Origin: Candidatus Kapaibacterium sp.
GTDB lineage: Bacteria; Bacteroidota; Ignavibacteria; Kapaibacteriales; HRBIN21
DNA: 8,702 nucleotides
NCBI GenBank assembly: GCA_025055465.1
Contig: JANWXA010000076.1
Location: 1-8,702, forward strand
Reading direction: 5' to 3'
Shown: positions 1 through 6,713 of the stretch, piece by piece
Numbering within the stretch: the stretch's first letter is position 1
How the letters are laid out: each line of letters opens with the position of its first letter
Position numbers and translations under genes: made by a program
Notes under the pieces: model-generated
Databases searched by the model: none
What the model saw: the letters and a program-made list of their open reading frames with translations, nothing else
What the model was told of the DNA's origin: nothing

Positions 1-371
1 CAGTCACCATACTTGCCGAAAAGTTGCGTCGCCGAGATCAACGTGCACGCTCACGGACTGGACCAAACTCGCACCAGGAGCAAGTTCGCTCTTTGCTTTC
101 CGCAGCTCTGAGCAGAGCTCGGCAAGCCGTGGAAAGGCAACGATACCGTGAGGTCATTCGCCTACTCAGCCCCCTCCTCCAGCAGCGCGCATGGTGGCAA
201 CTGGACGATCCGAATGAGCGTGCTGCGTACCGCTCCACCATAGTTGAACTCCTAAGCCTTGCTTATGACCGTCTCCGCAAGCCCCAGCAGGCATCCGCTC
301 TGCGCACGGACTTCCTACAGCAGGAAGCACAATTGGAAGAAGCCCTCAGCCAGACTATACCGCCACCGTAA
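1..371 (+). CDS. C-terminal part of an unrecognised helical (TPR-like?) protein
   Basis: The reading frame is open from the first bases of the window (codons from base 3) to a TAA at 369-371, so the true start lies upstream. The TTG at 24 is an internal Leu codon, not a supported start. About 122 residues are visible. They begin with a very basic stretch rich in Arg and Gln, followed by amphipathic helices: one pattern reads ALSRARQAVERQRYREVIRLL and another around YRSTIVELLSLAYDRL. Paired helices of this spacing resemble tetratricopeptide-type repeats, but I cannot assign a family. The end is Gln/Glu-rich and closes with PPP. There are no membrane segments in the visible part. The gene converges on the M1 peptidase gene with only 3 bp between the two stop codons. 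Function unknown. That it is a real gene rests on the long open frame, the coherent helical composition and the exact abutment with its neighbour. Confidence 0.6.
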   Translation, partial: VTILAEKLRRRDQRARSRTGPNSHQEQVRSLLSAALSRARQAVERQRYREVIRLLSPLLQQRAWWQLDDPNERAAYRSTIVELLSLAYDRLRKPQQASALRTDFLQQEAQLEEALSQTIPPP

Positions 372-374
372 GAC

Positions 375-3300
375 TTACCAATCCAGGGATGCCTGCCTCA
401 GGGAGCGTAGGCGTATTGTCCAGCGAAACTTCCAGCGGCTCTGTCCCTGTGGAGGATGGGTAAGGTAGAGCGGGAAATCTACCCCAAGTTCAGTAATGCC
501 CAAGCGGCGGAGAAGCGGCGGAGATCCCAGTCCGGGAAGGGCCGGCAGACGCAACGTCAAGCCGAGCCCAGCATCCCAGAGCCACCGTCGTAGTCCAGCA
601 AATCCTCCCCCTACGTAGCCCCCGTCTGCAAAAAGTCGAACATCTAAGAGCATAGTCAACACTGCAACACCAGGCACCAGGCGAAGCAGGGGAGTTATGT
701 CTATTTCGCCATTTACTGCGGTCAGTGTTGAACCCAGGAGGTCGTATGCGTTATACCCTCGTACGAAACCTCCCCCAGTAGGTGTCGTCCGCTGCCGCCG
801 TGCTGCCGACGAAACAATCCCTGGCGAGCGGTACAGGGGAAGCTCCAACTCCTCAACGGGCGAGACTGAGGCTAAGCGAAATCCAACAAGCGGAGGGAAA
901 AGACCCTCGATCTGATCAGGGGCGAACCACCCAACGACTCCACGGAGCAATATTGGGGACAGCGCTTCCAGCTCCATAAGCAATTCTGCCGTTGTCCGGA
1001 AATAGCTTCGCCCTCTGTAGAAAGGTGGAATAGCGGGAAAAGTTGTTGCCTGGGGCTCACGATACCACAGCGGTTCGACGCTGCCCCGGAAACGCAGCAT
1101 CCCCAAGGAAGCATTGACCTGTGCCACGATAGCAGCCTTTGTCATAACCAAATCCGCGGGCCGTCCCGAAGTAAGTGTTGATCGCAAGGGCGAATCAGGG
1201 AAAGCGTATTCGTCCGTTTCCCGCCGCCAATACCCAGCAGCAAAGCGCGCAAACAGGGACCACGCTGATGACGGCTGTGGGGACAGGTCCAGTATGAGCC
1301 CCGCTCGCAAGCGCAGCCACCCCTCCTGCCATGCTCCGAAAATGTCCCCCCAGGAGCGCCCCGGAAACCCTTTCAGGAAATGCTGCCACCGAAATACAGC
1401 ATTAAGGGAATAGCGGCGGAACCGAAAACCTTGGGTTACCGCCATCTGAACCTTGTGGAAAATGCCCAGGTAGCCTCCGCGGAACTCCATCCCCAATTTG
1501 ACACCATCCCGGTCATTGTAGCCTAGGGCCGGCTGCCACGATATTCCGTAAGCGTATAGCTCTGCTGGATCTGTGGTGAGTGCCTCCACGAAAAAGCGGG
1601 TGGTTAGAGGTGGTAGGAATCCACTGACATTGTTCAAGCGGTTGACGTCTAATAGGAGCACGGTATCCGGATCCACGATTGCCCGTACAGCCGGTACTGG
1701 GAGGCGCGTCGTACGTTCCATGCGCGCTGGCCCGCGCAGACCCTCCTCAACGCTAAAGTGCACACGGTGACGCTCCCCATTTGCCAACAACAATTCCACA
1801 TCTACAGGGAGTACTGCCGTCCCACGACGCTCCACAGTAACCGTGACGTCCCATCGTTCGTTTGGCGAAAGGCCCTCAGGTGCCCTATCTGGGGTTGCCT
1901 CCGATGCCATAGCACGTGCCAATGCCCCCAGAACTCGACGATTTTCCAGACCGACAACAGCATAGTCTATCGTCGGTGTTTGGGAAAACCACGGCTCGAA
2001 GAACCAGCGCAAGTCCACCCGACGTCCCTGACGCTGGGAAACGACTTCAGCAACGAGGCGCGCGAAGTCCTCTGGATAGACATGGCGGAAAAGGAAGCGA
2101 CGGTAATATTCTTGCATCACCTCCGCAAAGGTCTCCTGCCCTACGATTCCCCGAAGCATAAAAAGCAAAGTTGCCGTCTTGGGATAAGAATTGACGCTGT
2201 ATCCGGCACTCGTGCGATACCAATCCGAGCGTGTTAGGAGAGGCTCGTCCCAACCGGTGAAAGCCCAAAGGACGGTACTGATGGCATCGCCCGTGCGCTC
2301 ATCGCTCCGCGGGATAAGTAGCCTCAACCACGGTGGAACTCGTAGGCCCGCGGTCCACCGCCCATACATTGCCTCAAAGGCCAGCGTAGTTGCAAAGGTA
2401 GTAAATCCCTCATCCTGGAAACCAAACTCCGTTTCATTGGAGTTGAGCATCATGGGATACCAGTTATGGGCAATCTCATGAATGATGACTCCCGCAGTCC
2501 ACGGTGCCATCATACCCCCACCCAGACCTCGCCCTATGAAGACGATGCCAGGATACTCCATCCCGCCGGTTGTGCCTCCCACAACTACGAACATGTTCGA
2601 ATACACATACCGCCCAAAGTGTTGGGAAAAGTACCGCACCGCGTGGACAGAAGCGCGTAATCCCTCATCGCTGTAAAAATCTTCCAGCCGTTTCGGGTAG
2701 AGCACATGCACCAGAATCCCATCCCATTGCTGTGCGTCCCAGAGATATCGGCGTACAGCCGCCCATGCAAACGTGCGGACCCGGTCGGCACGAAAGCGCC
2801 ACGTCCGCATCGTGGTATCTTTCAGCGGCTGAGCAGAGAAGTCTGCAACCCGCACTATATGAGTATCCGACTGCGCACGGCGCAACCGTTCCACAAGTTC
2901 AGCAGGCAACACCTCTGAAGGATTGAGCAAGACCCCCGTATGTGCTACGGCGTACATCCCTGGCAGAGTCAACTCCACCTCGAAATCAGCGATTTCCTCG
3001 TAGAACTCCCCAGTGCCCAGATACTGCTCTGTATGCCAACCGTAGCGGTCGTAGACACAAACAGAGGGAAACCAATTTGCAACGAAATAGTCCTCCTCAT
3101 ACCTCCCCATCCGGAATCCTTCGGGCGGTACGGTCTGCACTATGCTGCTGAGAACCTCTACGGAGTCGCCGGGCGGGAGTCCCCGGGGCAGAGCCAGTCG
3201 TACAATCGTGTTATCCACACTGAAGTCAGCCCGCCGCTCTCCGGTAGAGGCAACAACCACAAATGAATCAACCTTCACGGGTGGCAGCTCTGGAATGCGC

Positions 3301-3551
3301 TCCAGACGGCGCTCTCGGCTAAGCTGCCGGGCATAGCTCTGTGGAGCAAAGATGTTCCAGTACAGGTGCACATAGAGCTCTCGCAAGGTGTCCGGTGAGT
3401 TGTTGCGGTAAAACATCCTTGTGTGCACGCGCAGCAATGTGTCTGCCGGTATCAAGGCCGCGCGAATGTGGTAACGCACCCCCTGCTGCCAGTCCTGCAC
3501 AACTGCCCCTCCGGTGGCCACACCCACCAACCACAGTACGCAGCACCACAT
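375..3551 (-). CDS. M1 family zinc metallopeptidase fused to a C-terminal Omp85-like outer-membrane barrel
   Basis: The protein has 1058 residues. Residues about 20-545 look like an M1 (gluzincin) peptidase. The substrate motif is GGMEYPG at 329-335 (classic form GAMEN). The zinc site is HEIAH at 358-362 with the third ligand E381, exactly 18 residues after H362. Y456 in SYPK is a candidate catalytic Tyr. Residues about 565-645 form a beta-rich linker ending in LLDVNRLNN, as in many bacterial M1 proteins. Residues about 650-1058 alternate short amphipathic strands and turns, and carry VRGY at 930-933 and FADGG at 974-978 (FxDxG), the paired hallmarks of Omp85 barrels. No POTRA repeats are evident. 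The N-terminus (MWCCVLWLVG...) is hydrophobic like a signal peptide but lacks a basic n-region. The ATG is chosen because GAGGTGG lies 6 nt upstream, overlapping the stop of the preceding gene. Expected role: peptide hydrolysis in the periplasm or at the cell surface, anchored in the outer membrane. Location is inferred. The M1 call is firm; the barrel is well supported by motifs. Confidence 0.9.
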   Translation of the reverse strand: MWCCVLWLVGVATGGAVVQDWQQGVRYHIRAALIPADTLLRVHTRMFYRNNSPDTLRELYVHLYWNIFAPQSYARQLSRERRLERIPELPPVKVDSFVVVASTGERRADFSVDNTIVRLALPRGLPPGDSVEVLSSIVQTVPPEGFRMGRYEEDYFVANWFPSVCVYDRYGWHTEQYLGTGEFYEEIADFEVELTLPGMYAVAHTGVLLNPSEVLPAELVERLRRAQSDTHIVRVADFSAQPLKDTTMRTWRFRADRVRTFAWAAVRRYLWDAQQWDGILVHVLYPKRLEDFYSDEGLRASVHAVRYFSQHFGRYVYSNMFVVVGGTTGGMEYPGIVFIGRGLGGGMMAPWTAGVIIHEIAHNWYPMMLNSNETEFGFQDEGFTTFATTLAFEAMYGRWTAGLRVPPWLRLLIPRSDERTGDAISTVLWAFTGWDEPLLTRSDWYRTSAGYSVNSYPKTATLLFMLRGIVGQETFAEVMQEYYRRFLFRHVYPEDFARLVAEVVSQRQGRRVDLRWFFEPWFSQTPTIDYAVVGLENRRVLGALARAMASEATPDRAPEGLSPNERWDVTVTVERRGTAVLPVDVELLLANGERHRVHFSVEEGLRGPARMERTTRLPVPAVRAIVDPDTVLLLDVNRLNNVSGFLPPLTTRFFVEALTTDPAELYAYGISWQPALGYNDRDGVKLGMEFRGGYLGIFHKVQMAVTQGFRFRRYSLNAVFRWQHFLKGFPGRSWGDIFGAWQEGWLRLRAGLILDLSPQPSSAWSLFARFAAGYWRRETDEYAFPDSPLRSTLTSGRPADLVMTKAAIVAQVNASLGMLRFRGSVEPLWYREPQATTFPAIPPFYRGRSYFRTTAELLMELEALSPILLRGVVGWFAPDQIEGLFPPLVGFRLASVSPVEELELPLYRSPGIVSSAARRQRTTPTGGGFVRGYNAYDLLGSTLTAVNGEIDITPLLRLVPGVAVLTMLLDVRLFADGGYVGGGFAGLRRWLWDAGLGLTLRLPALPGLGSPPLLRRLGITELGVDFPLYLTHPPQGQSRWKFRWTIRLRSLRQASLDW

Positions 3552-3557
3552 TTTCCC

Positions 3558-3564
3558 CCACCTC
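3558..3564 (-). promoter_or_regulatory. Ribosome binding site of the M1-barrel gene
   Basis: On the minus strand GAGGTGG lies 6 nt before the ATG at 3551. It starts inside the TGA stop codon (3565-3563) of the upstream barrel gene, so translation of the two genes is probably coupled. It supports the ATG at 3551 over in-frame CTG or CTT codons a little further upstream. Confidence 0.7.
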
Positions 3565-4225
3565 AGAAGCCTATGCCCGCCATAAGGGTAATGGCAAATA
3601 GGCGCAGATCCTTGATTGGCCTTTCTTCACGCAGTGGGGGCTTGAGCTCATCCTTCAGTATAGAGGTCAGTCCCAGTTGTAACCGGCCATCCAGAAAAAG
3701 GCGGGCTGAGCGCCGTAGGGAAAATTCTGTGCCAATACCAGCAAGTAACCCCAGGGCAAAAGACTGCAGCGAAGCGTCTATCCGACGTGGCACCGCGTTG
3801 GGAATACTCTGCTCAACCTTTCCCCCCACTCGGAGTCCGGGAACCACCCCCACATACGGAACAACAGGACGCGTGCCCGCCTTCATCACCAGACAGAGCA
3901 TGAGAGGAAGCTCTCCGAAAGCAAGGTCGTAGTGCAAGTCATAGCCACCTCCGCCAAGGCGGATCTCCTGCTCAGTACTTCGGCGGGCATAGAGCAGCTC
4001 AAGCTGGAAGGCAAGGTCGCCGACACCCAGTTTCGCAAGAGCGAAGGCCGCAAAAACACCTGCTACGAAGTCCGCACGCGCGCCCACTTCCTCGGCATCA
4101 GAACCCACTAACGAGTTTAGCCCTAATCCCGCACGGAGCCCCTTGATACGAGGAGTAAGAGCCTCCTGCGCGTAGACAGCAGCCGAAACCCATAAGAGGG
4201 CTATTATCCCCACACACGCACGCAT
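3563..4225 (-). CDS. PorT-like outer-membrane beta-barrel protein
   Basis: The protein has 220 residues from the ATG at 4225. That start gives a standard signal peptide (MRACVGIIALLWVSAAVYA, probable cleavage before QEA) and has GAGGT 7 nt upstream. The frame extends to 4279, but that would bury the signal peptide. The mature part follows the small PorT/OMP_b-brl_2 pattern: GLRAGLGLNSL near 29-39, an ELLYARR strand near 76-82, the GELPLML segment near 104-110, then GVVPGLRVGGK near 126-136, and repeated strands to the end. It closes with an amphipathic strand ending in Phe (LMAGIGF), the usual C-terminal signal for barrel insertion by the BAM machinery. It is the first gene of a two-gene operon with the M1-barrel protein (11 bp between them). 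Family members are outer-membrane proteins, mostly uncharacterised; PorT itself belongs to the type IX secretion apparatus, but a T9SS role here is not shown. Family call firm, function open. Confidence 0.85.
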   Translation of the reverse strand: MRACVGIIALLWVSAAVYAQEALTPRIKGLRAGLGLNSLVGSDAEEVGARADFVAGVFAAFALAKLGVGDLAFQLELLYARRSTEQEIRLGGGGYDLHYDLAFGELPLMLCLVMKAGTRPVVPYVGVVPGLRVGGKVEQSIPNAVPRRIDASLQSFALGLLAGIGTEFSLRRSARLFLDGRLQLGLTSILKDELKPPLREERPIKDLRLFAITLMAGIGF

Positions 4226-4232
4226 CGGAGCA

Positions 4233-4237
4233 ACCTC
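4233..4237 (-). promoter_or_regulatory. Ribosome binding site of the PorT-like gene
   Basis: GAGGT on the minus strand lies 7 nt before the ATG at 4225. It decides the start in favour of the residue that opens the signal peptide, 18 codons inside the longest open frame. Confidence 0.6.
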
Positions 4238-4260
4238 GTATATGGCACTTTCCCCAGAAG

Positions 4261-4293
4261 CAAAAATAGTCCATGCCACCAGTAGGACAGCAA
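4261..4293 (-). promoter_or_regulatory. Candidate Bacteroidota-type promoter for the leftward operon
   Basis: On the minus strand TTG (4293-4291) is followed after 22 nt by TATTTTTG (4268-4261), which matches the TAnnTTTG -7 element of Bacteroidota promoters exactly. The spacing falls within the 17-23 nt range described for Flavobacterium. Transcription would begin a few bases after 4261, leaving a leader of roughly 30 nt that contains the GAGGT ribosome site and leads into the PorT-like gene. It sits in the only intergenic gap of the window, in the expected place. The -33 element is only TTG (GTTG), so the call is suggestive. I saw no comparable match in the rightward direction. Confidence 0.5.
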
Positions 4294-4348
4294 CGATAAG
4301 CCTGCCCGGCGTGCGTCCTTATGACTTGTACGGAGCGCTTGCCTGAAC

Positions 4349-5143
4349 ATGTATGCTCTTGCACTGCCTGTTGTTTTTCTAACTGCGATAACCCGCTTAG
4401 ACACTCCACCATGCCCCCCAGGGGAATGGACGCGTTCGGTCCCCAACGAAGCCTTCGGCTTCGGTGAACGACTGGAATTCGACGTCAAGTATCGCTTCAT
4501 CACTGCCGGGACAGCATTTTTCCAGATTGCACCCCAACCGGTCTACCGTCACGGGCGCTCGTGCTACGACATCCGCTTCGAAGTCCGTTCCGTCCCCGCC
4601 CTGGACTGGCTCTATCGGGTCCGGGACTTCTACCGCACTGTTGTCGACGTAACAGGCATCTTCCCGTACGAGTTCGAACAGCGCCTGCGCGAAGGAAATT
4701 ACCGCCGAGACTTCACTGCCCGACTGGACCACGCCCGCTGCCGCGCTGTCACCTCCGAAGGAGAGTTCCCCATTCCGCGTCACGTACACGACATTGTCTC
4801 CGCCTTTTACTATGTGCGCACGCTCAATCTTTCGGCACTACCCAGGGACACGGTCATCCGGCTACGGAACTACTACGGTACAAAAACCTACGATCTCGGC
4901 GTCCGTGTGCACGGCACGCAAGTTGTAACGGTAGCTGCAGGTACATTCCGCTGCATTGTTGTCGAACCACTTGTCGTAGAGGGGGGGCTCTTCAGAAGTG
5001 AAGGCCGAATTTTAATCTGGCTGAGCGACGATGACCGCAAGATCCCCGTCAAGGTGGCAACAAAGGTCCTCATTGGCACCATTGACGCTGAACTAACGGG
5101 ATACTCCGGATTGCGTGGTCCACTATTAGCAAAACTGAAGTGA
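4349..5143 (+). CDS. DUF3108 domain periplasmic protein
   Basis: The protein has 264 residues. The N-terminus (MYALALPVVFLTA) is a short hydrophobic stretch that could be a signal peptide, though without basic residues. The body matches the DUF3108 pattern: GERLEFDVKYRFITAGTAFF at 39-58, the SVPALDWLYRVRDFYRT segment at 81-97 (the usual 'strain and end-of-domain' block), VHDIVSAFYYVRTLNLS at 146-162, AAGTFRCIVVEPLV at 196-209, and ILIWLSDDDRKIPVKV at 221-236, followed by GTIDAELTGY. Family members are secreted or periplasmic beta-rich proteins of unknown function, common in Bacteroidota and Proteobacteria. No strong ribosome site precedes the ATG: GGAG at 4332-4335 is 13 nt away, and would suit a CTG at 4343 better. 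It is the first gene of a rightward pair whose second member is LolA-like and overlaps it by 1 nt, which suggests a shared role in the periplasm. Family call good; start less sure; function unknown. Confidence 0.8.
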   Translation: MYALALPVVFLTAITRLDTPPCPPGEWTRSVPNEAFGFGERLEFDVKYRFITAGTAFFQIAPQPVYRHGRSCYDIRFEVRSVPALDWLYRVRDFYRTVVDVTGIFPYEFEQRLREGNYRRDFTARLDHARCRAVTSEGEFPIPRHVHDIVSAFYYVRTLNLSALPRDTVIRLRNYYGTKTYDLGVRVHGTQVVTVAAGTFRCIVVEPLVVEGGLFRSEGRILIWLSDDDRKIPVKVATKVLIGTIDAELTGYSGLRGPLLAKLK

Positions 5144-5724
5144 TGAGGCTTCAGGCTTTTTTCTTTATGTTGGTGTTTAGCACGCTACAGGCCGACGACG
5201 AGCTACGGTTCCTTCGGCACTTTTACGCCCGTCTGCAAAGCCTTGTACTGGAGGCGGTCTCGGACATGGGGGTAGAGGTACGGCTCACCGTTGCCCGAGG
5301 GAACCGCTTCCGTGCAGAGTTGCCCGGCCGCCTTCTAATCAGCAATGGAACAACTATTTGGAGCTATAGCCCGCAGTACCAGCAAGTGGTTGTCTCTTCT
5401 ACAGCACGGGCATATCCCAGTGGTGGTATCGAACGCGTATTTACCACATTACTCCAACACTCCAAACTCCGGCTCTCGCACCGCAATGGAGACACGCTCC
5501 ATGTGGTGTGTATTCCATCGGACCCTACCGCGACGGGCTTCCGCGAAGCCATATTGGTCGTCCGCCGCCAGGACTGGGCTCCTCTCGCTGCCGAGATCCG
5601 GAGCAATGGCGGCGGGAGCCAACGGTGGCAAATCCGCCGCTTCCAAGCCAATCCGGCTGTTTCAGCAGCGGACTTCCACTTTCAACCACCTCCAGGAACA
5701 GAGGTCATTGAACTACGACGCTAA
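5143..5724 (+). CDS. LolA-like outer-membrane lipoprotein carrier protein
   Basis: The protein has 193 residues from the ATG at 5143, which overlaps the TGA of the preceding gene (TGATG). A GTG at 5140 would add one residue. There is no clear Shine-Dalgarno site, so reinitiation after the DUF3108 gene is likely. Residues 1-17 (MRLQAFFFMLVFSTLQA) form a signal peptide. The mature part has the LolA order: an N-terminal helix with FYARLQSL, beta strands with RGNRFRAELPGRLLISNG, the block TIWSYSPQYQQVVVS at 71-85, a helix GGIERVFTTLLQHSKL at 94-109, and a closing strand and loop ADFHFQPPPGTEVIEL at 176-191 typical of the family C-terminus. LolA carries lipoproteins across the periplasm from the LolCDE complex to the outer membrane. 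In Bacteroidota several LolA paralogues occur, so this may be a specialised one rather than the housekeeping carrier. The gene ends in a 4-bp tail-to-tail overlap with the prenyl synthase gene. Confidence 0.8.
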   Translation: MRLQAFFFMLVFSTLQADDELRFLRHFYARLQSLVLEAVSDMGVEVRLTVARGNRFRAELPGRLLISNGTTIWSYSPQYQQVVVSSTARAYPSGGIERVFTTLLQHSKLRLSHRNGDTLHVVCIPSDPTATGFREAILVVRRQDWAPLAAEIRSNGGGSQRWQIRRFQANPAVSAADFHFQPPPGTEVIELRR

Positions 5725-6713
5725 CGGCGCCGCTGACGAAGTTGCTCGACCAAAGAGCGCAATAGATCCCGTGCTGGTGTTTCTGGCAATTGGTCTAATA
5801 AGGCAAACACACGGGCATAGTGTTGCTCGGCATGCTGGTGGATTTCGCTAAAGATTCCCATTTGTTGAAAAAGCTGCAGTAATGCAGGCAGTTCTGCTTC
5901 AGAGGCTCCGCGACATTCCCGATACCGTTGTAATAGCACGCTCTCGGGCGCCAGCTCTAAGGCCCGCAGCACAGCATACGTATACTTACCCTCTCGCAAA
6001 TCCTGCCCCACTTGCTTACCGGTCTGGTTCGTTTCGCCAACCAAGTCCAAGAGGTCGTCTTGCAACTGGAACGCTCGCCCCAAAGGGACGGCCAGTTCCT
6101 GTAACACAGTTTGTGTGCGTGCCGAGACGTTGGCAAGCAGCGCACCAATAAGCAAACTCACACGCAGCAAGGCAGCCGTTTTGCCATCAATCATGCGCCA
6201 ATAATCTTCAAGAACAGGGCGAGGTCGGGCAGGCAGTTCCAGGTCCAGCGCTTGCCCTTCGGAAACATCAATCAGAGCACGAGTCAGGATACTGATGAGC
6301 TGCTCGAAATTGGAGTGTCCAGCATATCGCTCCATCAGCTGATAGGCAAGCCCCACGAGAACATCGCCGGTCAGGATCGCAACAGGCTCGTCCCAACGTG
6401 TATGCACCGTAGGCTGTCCACGGCGCAGGAGCGAGCGATCCATAATGTCGTCATGCACGAGGGTAAAGGCATGGAGAATTTCCACGGCTGCTGCTGCTGG
6501 CAAGGCATCCCAGGGTTCGGCCCCTTCCAGGGCCGAAGCCAAGAGGCACAACAACGGGCGTACCCGCTTCCCGGGGAGCTGTAGCACATAGGGCACGGTC
6601 TGCAGTAGTACCGTTCTATGATGCAAGCTCTGAACGACTCCCTGGAGCGTTTGCTCAACGGCGTTCTGTAGCCGCCTATAGACCTGCTCCGGGGGCCCTT
6701 CACACCACGTCAT
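5721..6713 (-). CDS. Short-chain all-trans polyprenyl (FPP/GGPP) diphosphate synthase
   Basis: The protein has 330 residues, a normal length for the family. It condenses isopentenyl diphosphate with allylic diphosphates in the cytosol. All signature blocks are present: PGKRVRP at 47-53, the first aspartate-rich motif DDIMD at 88-92 followed by RRG at 97-99 and PTVH, EGQALDLE at 152-159, DGKTAAL at 176-182, the second aspartate-rich motif DDLLD at 219-223, and GKQVGQDLREGKYT at 232-245. The residue five before DDIMD is Phe (F83), whereas long-chain octaprenyl-type enzymes usually have Ala; by the known chain-length rule this points to C15-C20 products. The start is the second of two adjacent ATG codons (6716 and 6713), because AAGGAG at 6720-6725 is 6 nt from it and only 3 nt from the first. 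The gene begins inside the end of the GH3 gene (14 bp overlap) and is last in the operon. Product length is inferred; family membership is certain. Confidence 0.93.
   Translation of the reverse strand: MTWCEGPPEQVYRRLQNAVEQTLQGVVQSLHHRTVLLQTVPYVLQLPGKRVRPLLCLLASALEGAEPWDALPAAAAVEILHAFTLVHDDIMDRSLLRRGQPTVHTRWDEPVAILTGDVLVGLAYQLMERYAGHSNFEQLISILTRALIDVSEGQALDLELPARPRPVLEDYWRMIDGKTAALLRVSLLIGALLANVSARTQTVLQELAVPLGRAFQLQDDLLDLVGETNQTGKQVGQDLREGKYTYAVLRALELAPESVLLQRYRECRGASEAELPALLQLFQQMGIFSEIHQHAEQHYARVFALLDQLPETPARDLLRSLVEQLRQRRR

Noticed and set aside
368..378. Palindrome GTAAG-A-CTTAC as a transcription terminator
   Set aside because: A one-base loop cannot form a stable hairpin, and no T-run follows on either strand.
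1758..2237. Open frame of 159 codons on the plus strand
   Set aside because: It is antisense to the M1 peptidase domain, and the translation has no family-like pattern.
3423..3932. Open frame of 169 codons on the plus strand
   Set aside because: It lies antisense across the junction of two well-supported genes. The product is Pro/Arg/Ser-rich, without recognisable domains or a ribosome site.
4236..4241. TATACG on the minus strand as a sigma-70 type -10 box
   Set aside because: It is only 10 nt from the ATG and overlaps the ribosome site, so a transcript from it would be leaderless. The TAnnTTTG element upstream is better placed.
4397..4789. Open frame of 130 codons on the minus strand
   Set aside because: It is a shadow of the DUF3108 gene, whose protein has clear family motifs in the opposite frame.
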